Below are positions 22,911-35,745 of a DNA stretch of 64,000 nucleotides, piece after piece. A model generated the notes under the pieces. It worked only from the letters and a program-made list of their open reading frames with translations. It made no database searches and was not told where the DNA came from. Source of the stretch: Lepas anatifera (taxonomy: Eukaryota > Arthropoda > Thecostraca > Lepadidae). The stretch covers positions 1 through 64,000 of the forward strand of contig JAOTON010001702.1 in the NCBI GenBank assembly GCA_034440635.1. Reading direction: 5' to 3'. The number at the start of each line of letters is the position of its first letter. The stretch's first letter is position 1. The translations under genes were made by a program, and so were the position numbers.

Positions 22911-24328
22911 TCTCATTAAACATTAATAGGGCTTAGCGAATTCTACCTATATTTCTTATATTACGATTGCTGTAATATCCCAATTATATAGTGACTAATA
23001 AAGCATACACAGCATGATCAGGGTATTGAGCATCATACTAAACCGATGGCTACCACATTTTTTGGACCAAAAAACAGTCAATTATGTGCAGACCCTACAT
23101 TATCACAATCATGGATGCAGTTTTTTGCCTATGCAACAATACCGAAATCATGGATCTGCCGTTGTGATCCTTGCTCCAATTGGTCCCATAGATCCGACGG
23201 AGTGGAGATAAATCTTCGTGACATACAAGGAGGTTCAACACAAATTCGTCATTTGGGAAATGCAGTCCCTGCGTTCACTTCCTTGCTATCGCTCGCTAGC
23301 TCACTCCGTCTCATAGGCCGCATTTCCCAAGCGTCCCTGCTTTCAAGTCTTACCTCCTCTTGTGGACCAGTGAGGGTAACTAACAGGCTGTTTTTTACAA
23401 ATGAGCCTCAGGTGAGACCAGGCCATTTCACTTCCAGCAAAAATGTTTATTTCGTTTTAATGGATTTGTGGGCACAATAAATTGTTTAGTGTGATTAACT
23501 GGCAGCAAAAATAGGCCAAAATCTGGTTTAGCTTTCAGTTTTGCAGTGGAAAATGTAGTGCCAGAGTTGGAGGCTGAAGGTCTATGGTCCCCTCACTTTC
23601 TGGCCAGTTTCGGCCTGCCTGGCCGAAGCTGGATACCGCACATTGTTCTGCAACTGGACAATATGAGCCTTCATGAGTCTACTAACATATGAAATGTTGC
23701 TGCATTGGTGTTTTTTAAAATCCATGTGGCTTCATATTTTGCCTATATTTGTTTAAAAATGAGCGCCCCGCAAATTTTCCATGATATGGTTTATTTTGGA
23801 CATCGATCAAAATTTGGTCTTAATCAGGTCACTGTCCGCGTTCGAGAAATCAGCATGAAAAAATTTTGCATAGTTACAGCTTAAAAATCGTACCAGAAAG
23901 CTACGGGGTGTGTTTTCGAAATAATATTGACAGAATAGACCATTCTTAACACATTTAAAGTACACATGAAGAATAGGCTGAGCTACTTTGTACCTGATTT
24001 GGGTCAAATGGCCTAGTTGACCCAAGACGGCGTTTTTACCGATGTGAGCTGTTTGCAATAGCAAGGAGAGGCGGGTGACAGGGAACGATCCTGAGGGAGG
24101 TTTATGCCGAATTGACCCGCCCGAATCCTTTTCGTACCTTTAAGGTACCCAAATAATCGATTTTAAGGGACACCTAGAAATTGGTTGGTCTATGATCACT
24201 AGAAGCAGAAGCCGCCGCGAGAGATCTGTTCGAACAGGTAGAAAACCCCAAAAATTATCCTCCGGGGTCAGCTAAAGATCTCATCGATAACCTTCTTCAT
24301 TTTGTTGCTCATCATCCTCCCTCAGCAG
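22911..24328. other. No recognisable gene; intron-like
   Basis: A 144-codon frame (+23046-23480) has no family resemblance. The segment ends in a pyrimidine-rich tract leading to the acceptor of the exon candidate at 24329. Confidence 0.35.
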
Positions 24329-24563
24329 GGTAAAACTTCCGACAGCGAGAGAGGTCTAAAAATACAACCTTACCAGCAGCCGGAAGATCCGGACTTTTAT
24401 GGAGATGCCACTGTTACCAGCGCGAGTTTAAATGTGGATAGATTTTTGATCCATGGCGTTCACGGAATGCTACTACAAGTGGAACTTCCGAGCAACTGCT
24501 TGTTGGAATACTTTGCTGACAAAGAGCAGAGTGGGAAGGTGACACTCAAAAAAGAAGCGTACT
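24329..24563 (+). CDS. Putative internal exon of an unidentified protein
   Basis: A pyrimidine-rich tract (CTTCATTTTGTTGCTCATC...CCTCAGCAG) gives a good acceptor, and ACT|GTAAGTGG at 24563/24564 matches the donor consensus closely. Between them one frame is open over 78 codons, with a composition that looks coding (acidic, mixed polar). It includes PEDPDFYGDATVTSASL and LQVELPSNCLLEYF. The exon ends in phase 1. I do not recognise the family. No adjoining exons were identified, so it could belong to a gene with long introns, be a decayed gene piece, or be chance. Confidence 0.35.
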
Positions 24564-25295
24564 GTAAGTGGACAATCTTTCGGATTTCGCAGCACTCCAT
24601 TCCGCAGTGTCTCAAAACTGGTTTTGCATTGGGATAGTGAGTGTATAAAATTCACGCTTGAAAATATGGAAGGCGAGTAGAGAGTCAAACGCTATAATAT
24701 GTGTGTGAGTTAGTTGAAACTCAGTTTACAGCCCCTTACTAGCCCCTTACTCCGCATTTTTCATCAAATTTGTCTTTCCTTCCACACTAGATGGTTTTAT
24801 ATATACTAGGATTATTGAATTATGCTAAAAAAATCCCCAGGAAAAGTGTTTGGAAAAAGATTGAGTTAGAAAAAAAAATGGGCAAGCGGAAAAAGTGAAG
24901 GGAAATTCAGGGCGCCTGGGTGTCACACTCTACTAAGCATTCCAGGATTTAGATCATTGTGCCTCCATCGCCATTATCAGGATGACACTTTCCGTTCAGC
25001 GGGATACAAACGGCAGAACACCGGGCTCTACCAATATCAGTAAGGCCCATTTCTGGCCACTACGGGCTGGAGTGACAAGATCTTTCAGGGGAAAAGAAAG
25101 CAGTGATTGTCGCTGGAGCAGAGTGCTAGCGACGACCGACTTCAGGGCAGCGATTAGCTCAACTGGTGTCCCCGTAGTACCTGCTTCCCTCCTTACAGAA
25201 AAACAAAAGCAATTATACAGAGTAAGAACTTCTATATCATATTCTACTGCTTCCGTAACCACCGAGGCTAAGTGACTAAAGTCATAATCCCTCCC
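24564..25295. other. No recognisable gene
   Basis: AT-rich. An open frame at 24982-25275 (+) is unmatched. Confidence 0.35.
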
Positions 25296-26278
25296 CGTAA
25301 AGGCGGATCGGGAATTGCCGATCAGGAAGGCGACGGCTTCCAGGGCACCATTTTGACCAGGGGTTGCCACTTTTGACCGGCAAAACCCATCAGTTGGGCG
25401 CAAATCTATCGGTTGGCACGGTGCATCCTGGGGATGGAAAGCGACATTTCAGGAGTCTTGTTAAAGACGTCACGTTTTCATTGAAATGAAAATGGAAGGA
25501 CTGAGGTCAGTTTTGATTCAATTGTCGAGTTTGCCGCACTTGTTTTGGTTGTCTCTGCGATTAATTTTTTTATGATCGGAAAATATCGGAAGAATATTCT
25601 TTGTAATCCTCCCGTCATGGAACCTCCCTGAAGCTGGTTTCTAAAGATATTATTCTCTTTGAGTATTTAATGTATATATCGTGCATAGCGGGTGGAGATG
25701 AATTTATTCATCGCACAATGTGACAGAGAAAATATGTACACTACAATATCATAAGAATATAATGATAGCCACTAATTCGTACCCAAAATATCTAGTTACT
25801 TGTATAAAAACAGGACCGACAGACTCACGAATGCATCTCCACTCAGTCGACAAACCGACTACCGAAAAGACTGAGCGAAGGCGGCCAACGCCTATGCCGG
25901 GGATCACCCAAGCTGATCGAGGTTGCAATGCAGGTATCAAGCCCGGGAAATCATCCACAAAAACAGTCCCCGAAGACAGCCTACTCCGGTCCCGAGAGGC
26001 GGCCAGGTGGGACCTGGACAGCGAGGACAGTGCAACGGCGCGGGTCCTCGCCACAAATCCGCTGTCATCAAACCGGAATCGCCAGAGCTTCCTTCGGCGA
26101 TTGAGGCGACTTTAACGAAGCGCCCCCATATGGATATCTTTATTTGACGGCCGGAATAATCATCATCATCATATTTCAGGGCGCCATCAGCCTTTCGGGG
26201 GGCGCCATGGCCATTCCAGGGGCTCCAGGGGTCGATCGGGGGCCCGTGCCCCTCTTTGCTCCCCTGGATCCGCATATG
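25296..26278. mobile_element. Composite: GGCGCC-type hAT MITE split by ~700 bp
   Basis: The 5' portion (25296-25460) matches the 5' half of 3015-3264 and 3450-3660: GGCGGATCGGGAATTGCCGA, GACCAGG, TTTTGACCGGC. The 3' portion (26175-26278) carries GGGGGGCGCCATGGCCATT and ends CCTGGATCCGCATATG. Flanks ATCCCTCCC and ATCCTCCC differ by one base, so the outer ends may be one 8-bp-duplicating insertion. The middle 25470-26170 is unrelated and presumably a later insertion or an autonomous-derived interior. Confidence 0.45.
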
Positions 26279-29200
26279 ATCCTCCCAGCGGGCATCTGTG
26301 TGATGACTTGAGTGTCTCGTTCCTTAGTCCATCAGCTTTATCGCATTCAATGTTCCAAGATTTTTCGACCAAACCGCCCTCTATCAAGGCGTAAACTCAA
26401 AGCCAATCTAATTATTTTCTACCGATATTGCCACTTCTACAGTTTATTTGGAAAATGTCAGTTTTATTCTGCTTTTTAACAGTGAAACATATATTTTCGT
26501 CCCCTGACACAGTAACGTGTTTTCTGTATCCTTTAAGACTCCATAAAGTCATTTTGGACCTATAAATTTCCCAAAGAAAGTACTTTCTCTATTAATTGAA
26601 CTACCCCTTCCCACAAATGATTACGATACACTCCTTGAAATGGCTAATGACACCCCAACTGAAATTTTGCAGGAGGTGGTGTTGCATCGCCACTAATACC
26701 GCAGCATATTTCAGGATCGTCGTTCAGGTCTTGAAAATCTATACGGACTATGGAACATTTTATTGCGCGTGTTTTGCATGGAGCGACCTTTAGCTCCTAA
26801 CATCAGGGAACTACTGACTCTCATGACTGGAGGCATGCTTGAGGGTTATTTGGACATGTTTGCCCGCGTATTCACACGAATCTCTCTGGTTCCTCTCCTC
26901 ATAAAAGGTCCCTGAAACAATTCCAAAATTCAATGTGGTGATGATGTGTGGACTTCTTCAGATCACATCAGTCTTAATTCTAAGTCAGATTGAGGGCCTA
27001 TCCCGAAATTAAGTTACATGTATTCTTATAATTCTAACCCCCCCTCATGGTAATACTTGCTTACACCTGTTGTAACGTCTAACAAAACAGTTTTACATGA
27101 CTTTCCGCTCCCCCTTGTTTTCCTTCTGTAGTACATGGACGGTCTCATATGTTTCGGAGACCATCTTTTGTTGACTGTCCTAGGTCAGGAGGCCTATACC
27201 TAAGGAAACTGCTTCCAATACATTACAAAGGCTTTGGTTTTATATCAGACAGTGTGTTCAGAAAGCGTCTGGACGGGATTAGGACAGAACACGTGTTTTG
27301 TCAGTTACTGCTTTACAAACACTACCCTATGATCAGAAACACTTCTCTGATCCCCACAGTGAGGGAAAACTCCGCACATGATCGAGGGATACCACACCCC
27401 CCATCTCCAGGCATCAGAAAAATGTTCCATAATAAATACTTCCGTAAACACATGGAGCACGCGCCTCAGGAGTTCAGTGGTAGAGCAAGTCAGTGAGTCC
27501 CGTACGAACGCACGCCCCTTTCCGTGACCGCCACGGGGCGGGGAATCTCTAAGAAAACCCCAAGGCGATCACAAATGCAGGCACCCAGCCCATGTATCTT
27601 TGTAATGTATGCGTGTGTTTACGCACACGCACGGAAAATGACGCACCACCGACGCAAGGCGGGCGGCCTTTGATGCTGAAGAGCGATGGCTTTCAAAGGA
27701 AGGCACTATATGTTTACAAAGCTAGGATCCCTCCACATAAGAGGATGTTATGTGACTGGGTGGACATTGTTTTTATATTTTCAGGATGGAAGAAGTCGTT
27801 AAACTTCCCTGAGGTTTCTCACGGAAAACAGTAAACAAGGATATTACAGAAAATATTTCTGATACATTTACCGGGATGGAAAGGGACTGGCTTGAGTTTG
27901 GGAGGAAGGGAGTGGGTCCTAGGGTTTGAGTCACGAAAGTGGACAAAGTAGTCGAGGATCCTACAACTAACTAGCTGCTAACACGACGCAAAGAGCGCGT
28001 AATCCACAGCCATGCTTGAAATGTCATTTTGGCTAGCTTTGGTCCATCCCGGGTGACGGTTGTGCGAGCTGCGGCTGGCATAACCCGGTATCGGGGGCCC
28101 AGGACAAAGGCTTTGGCAGTCTGCTCTCGGACAAATACTGGGCCCGCCCCTGCAAAGGCACCTGTTACTGCGACCCGTCTGACCTTGCCCCGCAGCGGTT
28201 TCTTGTTTACCTGAAGGGTCATGAAGCGTGGAATACAGAAGCGTACTACGGTTGCCACAACCAACGTGTCACGTGGGCGGTCTTTGTATCGAAATGAATG
28301 AACGAATGACCTGACATCTGTTGTTCGAAACAGGGTGATTGACGGGTGTGTCATTATGGTGCATGTGTCGAGGTAACGCACCCTTAAGGATTACATTGGG
28401 ATTCATGCATAAAAATATACACCCTCAAAGCTAAATACTCTTATCTGTGACTTACAGGATGCTTATCCCCATTTATTTTGTGATTTACTCTCTTTGTTTA
28501 ACACGGTCAGGAACTACTTATCCCTCCGCCTCAAATAATAATTTTATCGTCTTAGAAGAAAACTACTGTCCTGCACATGCTTGAATTTCAGCCTGCGTGT
28601 TTGTCACTTGTACCGTGTCTGTTGTATTTCCAATAAACGTGTCAATTAAAAGCCTTGAAAAACTACAGCGGTAGGTACCCCGATTTCAGAAAATACTGCA
28701 GACTCAGAAATCAGCACGCCTGCAATTGTGCCCGCCAAGCACATTCCCTTATGAACTCGTTTAATGAACTTCTGGTTTCCAGTGCTACTACGCTGCCGCA
28801 CACTGTACGAACACCTAACCCATATATCCCACCCACGCGCCCAGAATATCTCCTACGCACCGTCCACTCCCTCGGTCCGGCAGCGGGCACAACCATGTTG
28901 CCTGGGGTGGGTTGGTTTCCAGTTGGTGGGTTTTCTTGGTCGTGTGGGCAGAGCATTTGTTTGTAATTTGTGATTTGTTGCCTGGCGTTGTGAACAGTGG
29001 TATAATAACCAAGTTCCAACTTGCTCTTGTCTGTACCCGGCCTTACGAGTCCTTCCTCACTCTGTGTACTGTCTTCATTTTTGTGGGCGTCTGCTTGCTC
29101 ACTGTGTTTGAGCTCATCCAGTCCGTACTAGCATCTTTTGATCTGTATTTGTCATACACACACACTGGTCTGTAGTACTCTACATAGTACTCCCTCTATC

Positions 29201-29869
29201 TGAGTGGCAGCACTGACTTGCGAGAGGCTTAGTTAGTTAAGGGCTTTTATAAGGCGTTCTGTGCAAAGCACCTTTGCTCGCCTCTAAAGTGTTGGGGAGA
29301 ATTTTCCGGGAGGGGTGTTTACTTTAATGTCGCAGAACAAAGGGGCGAATCTTATTTCAAAGAATGGGTCCCGAAGTGTAGCAACACTTGCGAGGGAAGG
29401 GGATTGCTACGGCAGAGATGCCGAGCCTGGGGCACAGGTAGGATTAAAAGGGTACGTGAAGAGGCTTGCCAGCGTAAAGATTAGTTTTTTTTAATTTTGT
29501 TCCTTGTTATCGAAGGACCGTTTTGCTGACGTTACTCGAATTCCTCCATTGAAAAATAATAATTTTGGGTTATTAGAAACACCCGCAAGCACCATGACGT
29601 GATGGCGCGGGTCTTTATCCTGCAACCAGGAGGTGAGGTTACAGCACCCTCTCTGGCTGGGTAGCCGCCGCATAGAGGAAGAGAGAAGAGTAATAGAACA
29701 GATAGAGTGTTAGGGAGGGGTGTGAGTTGATTAGTTGTGAGTCTTAGATGTGGTTATTATAGTCAGTAGTCCTTAAGTTAGGGTTAGTTGGTTAGCAAAC
29801 ATGAACGGGTGGTTAGATGGGCTAGTTGGTTAGTTGAATTTTTTTTGCCTATGGTGGGAGCTATTCTGA
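26279..29869. other. Long stretch without recognisable gene
   Basis: The frames at 27149-27496 (+) and 27971-28381 (-) are unmatched. AATAAA at about 28631, after a T/G-rich tract, could be a polyadenylation signal. At 29228-29260, TTAGTTAGTTAA...TTATAAGGCG echoes 6156-6195. A degenerate GGTTAG-rich patch (29774-29833) is next to the 3' side of the minus-strand LINE. Confidence 0.35.
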
Positions 29870-30112
29870 GTCTACCATACCCCTAGGACCAGACAGTTAA
29901 AGCCTAGTTTGAAGCACCTATTGTTTAAATTTGTCAGGGGGACGTCTATAGTGTAATTGTTATTTCTAATATGAGGGGTGCTCTTCGGATGCAGGTACTT
30001 TTAATACCTGCCACCATAGACGTTTGTTCCGTACGTTCAGATAAATTTCTCAAGCCTAAAAGCCTTCAGGAATGTAAAGAGTTTGTCCAGCAGCTCAGGG
30101 TGATCCAGCAGC

Positions 30113-31220
30113 TCAGGGTAAATGGGCGCTTTGGTTAGTGGTCCAGTCATTTTGGATGTACTTCCGGATATGGTCCTGGAGGAGAGCTTTGCTATCGTCT
30201 CCAGACCATGTGAGAGGTGCGACCTCTCTGAGTTCTAGACTTTTTGGCCTGTTCGTCGGCTTTTTCATTTCCGAGAATTTTGCAGTGGCCCGGGATTCAA
30301 AGAAAAGGGACATCTGGGATATCGTCGATACCCTTCTGGATGTCTGCTATTACGTGATGGCTGGGGTTGACTACGTTATTGATAGCTTGCAAGACAGATT
30401 TAGAGTCTTAACAGATGACGGCTGAATTAATATTTAGGGTTCTAATCAGGACTAGTGTATCTAGAATGGCGACAGCCTCGGCAGTAAAGATTGAGCAGTT
30501 GTCCGGAAGTCTTTTTGGAGGCGAATATTTTGCCCCCAGATGCCGAGGCCTACTTTTTCGCCTATTTTAGAGCCGTCTGTGAAAATGTAGTTTTTGCCAG
30601 TGTTGTTAGACTGGAACTCTAAGAATTTCTGGGAGATCTCTGTAGTGAGATTGTCTTTGCGTGTGGTGAAAAGAAACTCGACTTTGGGCTGTTTGCGAGT
30701 CCAAAAGCGGGAGAGTGGGGGTTTGCCTATGGCTTCTGGGATCGCAAGATTCAGGGTTTCCAGGGTCTTAGCTACTCTATTCTTAAATGGAGGCCAGGTT
30801 GTCCGATTAGTTTTTGATACACGTCCGGGGTGAGCGAAACATTGTTTCGCCGGGTGATTTTCGGTAGACTGGACCTTGATATAGTTAGAGATAAGCTGGG
30901 AGTGGTGTCTAGTTTGGAGAGGGCACAGCCCACTGTCCACTAACAAGCTGGTGATGGGGGATTCTCTGAGCGCGCCTGTGGCTGCCCGGATACTTGCATT
31001 TTGGATGCGCTCTAGCTTTAGCTTGTTAGTGTTGTTCGTTGAGTCAAAGACGAACGAATTATATTCAAGTATGGGCCGGATCAAGGACTTGTAGAGCATG
31101 AGCAGGGTCTTTCGATCCCCGCCGTACTCTGTTCCGCCGAGCATGCGGAGGGTATTGACTCGTTTTTGACAGCTAGAGACGACTTTGGTAATATGCTCGT
31201 TAAGACTAAGGCGGGTATCC
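30113..31220 (-). mobile_element. I-type LINE, C-terminal half with RNase H, inactive
   Basis: Reading on the minus strand from 31220: the RT thumb/connection region (DTRLSLNEHI, LLMLYKSLIRPILEYNSFVF), a linker, then RNase H. The first RNase H motif YIFTDGSKIGE is intact. After a frameshift near 30520, AICDSKSVLQAI-like sequence is broken by TAA, and the IPGHCKILGNEKADEQAKK region has TGA where Trp is usual. The tail has IRKYIQNDW. RNase H downstream of RT places it in the I group of LINEs. It breaks off at about 31220 exactly where the plus-strand LINE begins. The matching N-terminal half may be 39115-39897. Confidence 0.8.
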
Positions 31221-31221
31221 A

Positions 31222-31893
31222 GCCGAGGCCGGCACGGCGGCCGGGGTCGGCTCAAGGTCACCGGTCGCAGAGGCGACGGCGCCTGCGGCGGCGGGCGAGA
31301 AACCAGAGTCAGCTGACCGCAACGTGTCAGCGGACAATCGAATGTCTGCGGACGGCACGAGCCAGCAGGAAACGGTGGCGAGCTATGCGGAGATAGCGGC
31401 CACTGTCACTGGAGAAAACTCAGCGGCTCAATTGAGCCAAGGTGATTACAGCGCACCGAGAGCACCCAGAACGGCGGACAACAGCCTGTCACGGCAACCT
31501 CGCGAATACGAGGACGTAGCTACGACAGTAGTGGAACTCCTGAATGCCGCGTTTCCCGACATGCACGTTCATATCAGTGATATTGATAGGGCGCATCGCG
31601 GGCAGGGCAACAAAATCTGGTGTCGGTTCGTGAGGTCAGGGAACGGGTCAGTAAGAGATCTCGTGTACAGCAGCAGGCTGAGTAGTGCACTGCCCAAGGG
31701 CAACCAGCTCTATATATCCGAAGCCCTCACAGGATACAGACAGGAAATTTTCCACGAGTGTTTGGCTTTGCGGAAGCAAGGCAAGCTGTACACGGTGTAC
31801 ACGCGGCATGGGTCTGTGTATGTGAAGCAGCGAAAGTTTGGATACAGCACAAGGGTGGACGAGTGGAACGACGTCGGTAAGCTGGGAATATAA
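31222..31893 (+). pseudogene. LINE ORF1 protein (nucleic-acid-binding type), 5' truncated
   Basis: The frame containing ATG 31324 is open from the truncation point. The first ~35 codons upstream are Ala/Gly/Glu-rich. The C-terminal half has the pattern seen in ORF1 of Tx1-like LINEs: ISDIDRAHRGQGNKIWCRF, YISEALTGYRQEIF, LRKQGKLYTVYTRHGSVYVK. ORF1 proteins of this group bind LINE RNA. No CCHC knuckle is visible, so it may lie outside the retained part or be absent. It ends in TAA at 31893, about 300 bp before ORF2. Assignment rests on motif style and its position before an unmistakable ORF2. Confidence 0.65.
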
Positions 31894-32191
31894 ACTACCT
31901 GCGCAAGTAAACGTCTCTGTCGATTATCGTCATTTTGGTGCCATATATGAATCTACATCGCTATCATTGGTATCTCGATTATTTTTGTGATAGAGCTCGT
32001 GTGCAAATAAATGCCGATACCAAATTCGTAAATAAGGTCGGGTGTATGTTCAAAGCTTCAGGGGCGGGATAAGTGGCAGTAATGAGGTTTGATAGCAAAC
32101 TTTGCGGGATTTTGGAGGTACTTCAAGATGTTATAATGTGTTTGGTGTTGTGTATGTTCGCTGATAAGAGGGTTAGAAGTGTTTATTTAGC

Positions 32192-35100
32192 ATGTCGGAT
32201 TTGAAAATATGCTCGGTTAATTGTCGAGGGTTAGGTCAATATCGGAAAAGAAAAGATGTTTTTAATTATCTGCGTAGGTTGGATTTCAACATTTATATGT
32301 TGCAAGACATACATTGTAGTAAATCAAGAGTAAACTCATTTCGTAACATGTGGGGAGGCTCGAATGCAATTTTCGCACCTCTTTCGAATAATAGCCGTGG
32401 TGTTGGGATTCTTACCAAAAACTTAGATGTTATATTTTCTGATACTCATCTTGGTGGAGACGGCAATTACGTTGTAACGAAGGCAAACATAAACAAAAGT
32501 TTCGATATCATTCTGGCATCAGTTTACGGCCCAAACACTGATAACCCCGAATTTTACGGGGAATTAGAGGAAATATTCAATGAAATCAACAGCGATGATG
32601 CTCCAATCCTAATTGGCGGTGATCTGAACGTGGTGCTTGAACCTGAGCGTGATCAGCACAATTACGTGCGAGATAATATCAGAGCAAGACAGAGGATAAA
32701 ACAAATGATGTCTGAAAGCAGCCTTGTCGACATATTTCGGATGCAGCATCCAGATGTAAGACGTTATACATGGCGAGTGAAAAGGCCAGTGTTAAAACAG
32801 GCGAAGCTGGATTATTTTTTGACATCAGAAATGCTCTCATCCCGCATAGTGGATTGTCAAATTCAGCCATCGTATCGGAGTGACCACTCTATGATAACCT
32901 TACAGTTGAAGATAAATGAACAGAGTCATGGTAAAGGATTTTACAAATTTAATGTTTCACTTTTAAAAGATCCTGTGTTTACAGATGAAGTTAAACAAGT
33001 TATAAAGCAGACCATTGTTTAGTATGCAGTTCCAGTATACACTGAGGAATATTTGACAAGTAATAAAGACGTTCAATTTGTAATTGACGATGCATATTTC
33101 TGGGAAGTACTCATTTTAAATATTAGAACTGAAACTGTAACATATAGCATACACAGACATAAAGAGAGAAGAGCAGAGGAATTAAACTTACAGAAAACGA
33201 TAGAGAGACTTGAGGAAACCGTTAATGTAAATCCTAACGCTGATATTTTGGATGAACCCGAAACGCGTAAAAGTTAATTGGAGAAGTTGAGAATGGAAAA
33301 ATTAGAGGGGTGTATACAGAGATCTAGATCGAAGTGGCAGCAGTCAGGCGGAAAATCAACTAAGTATTTTCTTGGCTTGGAAAAGAGAAACTACATATCG
33401 AAACAGATTCCGTCATTAAAAGCTGGTTCTGAGATTATATCTAAACAAGAAGAAATAATATCATATTTAGTTAATCATTTTAAGGAGGTGTTTCGAGAAA
33501 GACCGGTTCAGGATCAACAATTAAGTAGTTTCCTTGATAGCAGTGAGGTGAAGACGTTATCTGAAAATCAGAAGAGAGAGATTAGTGAACCATTAAGCCT
33601 CACTGAATTAGAAATTGCTCTGAAGAAGATGAAAAATAACAAATCACCGGGATCAGACGGATTTCCTGCAGAGTTTTTCAAATTCTTTTGGAACGAGTTA
33701 AAACATTTTTATTTTAGGATGGTAGAGCATAGTTACCAAAATGATAGGTTGCCAATGACTTTGCGCGAAGGCGACCGAACAAGCCAAAGGATATGATAAA
33801 TTTATATCGTCCGATAACGCTCCTGAACTGCAGTTACAAAATTTTGGCGGCAGCAATGGCCAATAGATTTAAAACGGTGGTATCCAGTGTTATAAGTACC
33901 GAACAGACAGGTTTCGTCAGTGGGCGTTTCGCAGGCGATAACACGCGACTGACATATGACATTTTACATCAGCTCAAAGTACAAGAAAAGTTGGGGCTCT
34001 CTTTGAGTATAGACATTGAGGGGGCATATAATTCAGTGAGCTGGGATTTCGTGCGGGAGGTAATGCGAAAAAGAAACTTTCCCGAAAGCGCAGTGAAGTG
34101 GTTTGACATCTTGTACCGCGACTCGTTTTCTCGTGTATTGTATAATGGACACATTTCAGAACGGATAAAGTTGGAACGGTCGTGTCGTCAAGGTGATCCA
34201 TGGAGTTGTTATTTATTTTTAATAGTTATTGAATGTTTGTTAGAACAAGTTGGTAGAAACCCCGAAATTAAGGGAATTAAAATTGGTACTAGAGAATATA
34301 AGTATACGGCTTTTGCGGACTATTGTCTCATGTATTTAGACGGAAACGTCAACAGCTGTCGAAAACCTTTGAAGACCTCGGCATTTTTGCTAAGTTTTCG
34401 GGTTTAAAACCTAACATTGAAAAGACTGAGGCCTTTTGGGCTGGTTTTGGGGCGGAAACTCAGGAGCCAATTTGTGGGGATATGAATTTTCGTTGGGTAT
34501 AAAAGGTGAAAATTCTAGGCATATATTTTTCCAATGACGACTTAGAAGTGCATGAAGAGAACTACGAAATCAAATTGCAGCAAGTGAAGGCGTTATTAAA
34601 AAATTGGAGACTTCGTTTTCTTACGCCTAAAGGCAAAGTAGTGGTACTAAAATCTCTGATTATTCCAATGCTCACGCATATTTTCACGTCACTACCCAAG
34701 CCGCCTGATAGGTTCATAAAGAAGTTGAAGGAAGAGATGTTCAGTTTTGTGTGGGGAGGAAAATCAGATCGCATAAAAGGAGCAGTCTTTATAAGTCATA
34801 CGTAAGAGGAGGACCAGCCATGACTGAGATTGAAACTTACATTGCAGCGTTAAAAGTAACTTGGATTCGAAGACATATATGTACGGGACATATCTGGCGA
34901 CAGTTATGTGATGAAGTTATATTAAGGGGAAAATACATTTGGGAGCGTAATTCACAGTCGGTCAATATCATAGCCATGCAAGTATCAAATCCTTTTTGGA
35001 AAGAAACTCTTCAGGCTTACGCACGTTTTTCAGCGTCGCTGATTTTTTATCCCCAGGTTGAGTAGTTGCAGCCTCTTTTATTCGAACGAATCAAAATTTA

Positions 35101-35745
35101 AAGACGTTGAAATAGCACAGTGGAGAGAAAAGGGCTTGCAATATCTAAAAGATCTAGTAAACCCGGAGACGGGACAAATTTACCATTTTGATATATTCAA
35201 GAGGGTTTTTGGTGTGCAGTGTACTTATTTGGATTATATGGGCCTGATACAAAGTTTACCGAGGGAATGGAGAATATTAAACAAAACGAAAGAAATGGGT
35301 CCCCTGTACATCCACAGATAGCATTCCTAATCAAAGAAAGGCGTGGAGCACGGATATTTTACGATCAAATGTTGGGGAAAAAATTCCAAAATAGTGTGAA
35401 CCCGTGGGAGCTGTTTTGGGAAACCGAGCTGGGTGAAATTGATTGGCAGGAAACATATGCCCGGATATATTGTAGCACACGTTCAGTTTACTTGCAAATG
35501 GTTCAATATAACGTTGTGGCAAAAATAGCAAGAACAAGAAGCTTTCTATTTAAAATGGGAGTTGAGGATACAGAAATGTGTAAGAGGTGCGATCTGGCTA
35601 GCGATACAATTATGCATAAGTACTGGTCGTGTATTTTTGTAAGGCGTTTCTGGCGAGAGGTGAAGACTTGGCTTAACTCATTGAATGACCTAAACGGATT
35701 TGAGTTAACACGGAGGAAGGCATTATTGGGTGTCAAAGGTAGTTG
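32192..35745 (+). pseudogene. LINE ORF2: APE endonuclease, reverse transcriptase, Cys/His tail
   Basis: It starts at ATG 32192 (MSDLKICSVNCRGLG). The APE-type endonuclease shows VNCRG, LIGGDLNVVL, LDYFLTS and YRSDHSMI. The usual catalytic Glu of the LQE(T)H motif reads Asp (MLQDIHC). In-frame TAG (33020) and TAA (33275) follow. The RT begins at KKMKNNKSPGSDGFPAEFF. A frameshift near 33770 drops the start of the next block (LYRPITLLN). Motif A is SLSIDIEGAYNSVSW, motif B CRQGDPWSCYLF, motif C AFADYCLMYL, in which the second catalytic Asp of FADD is Tyr. More shifts occur at about 34360, 34500, 34800 and 35060. The tail has CKRC...H....C (about 35580-35635). Clearly dead; clade by motif style. 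Confidence 0.85.

Larger units (their letters stand above)
31222..35745 (+). mobile_element. Tx1/L1-type LINE, 5' and 3' truncated, inactive
   Basis: Two open reading frames in LINE order are separated by about 300 bp: ORF1 (to 31893) and ORF2 (from 32192) with endonuclease, RT and a C-terminal Cys/His motif. ORF2 has two nonsense codons and several frameshifts. The upstream end abuts the minus-strand LINE at about 31221, and the downstream end stops at about 35745, next to unrelated DNA leading to the 163-bp satellite. See the two sub-entries. Confidence 0.85.

Noticed and set aside
24302..24328. Extending the exon candidate upstream to make a complete small protein
   Set aside because: There is no ATG start. 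The upstream part is the pyrimidine-rich tract expected before an acceptor.
26187..29175. Several 60-136-codon frames (for example 27149-27496 and 27971-28381)
   Set aside because: No family resemblance, overlapping frames on both strands, no splice context. Left unannotated.
29774..29833. Telomeric repeat patch (GGTTAG words)
   Set aside because: Words are irregular and few, with no continuous TTAGG-type run. More likely part of the LINE 3' region or chance.
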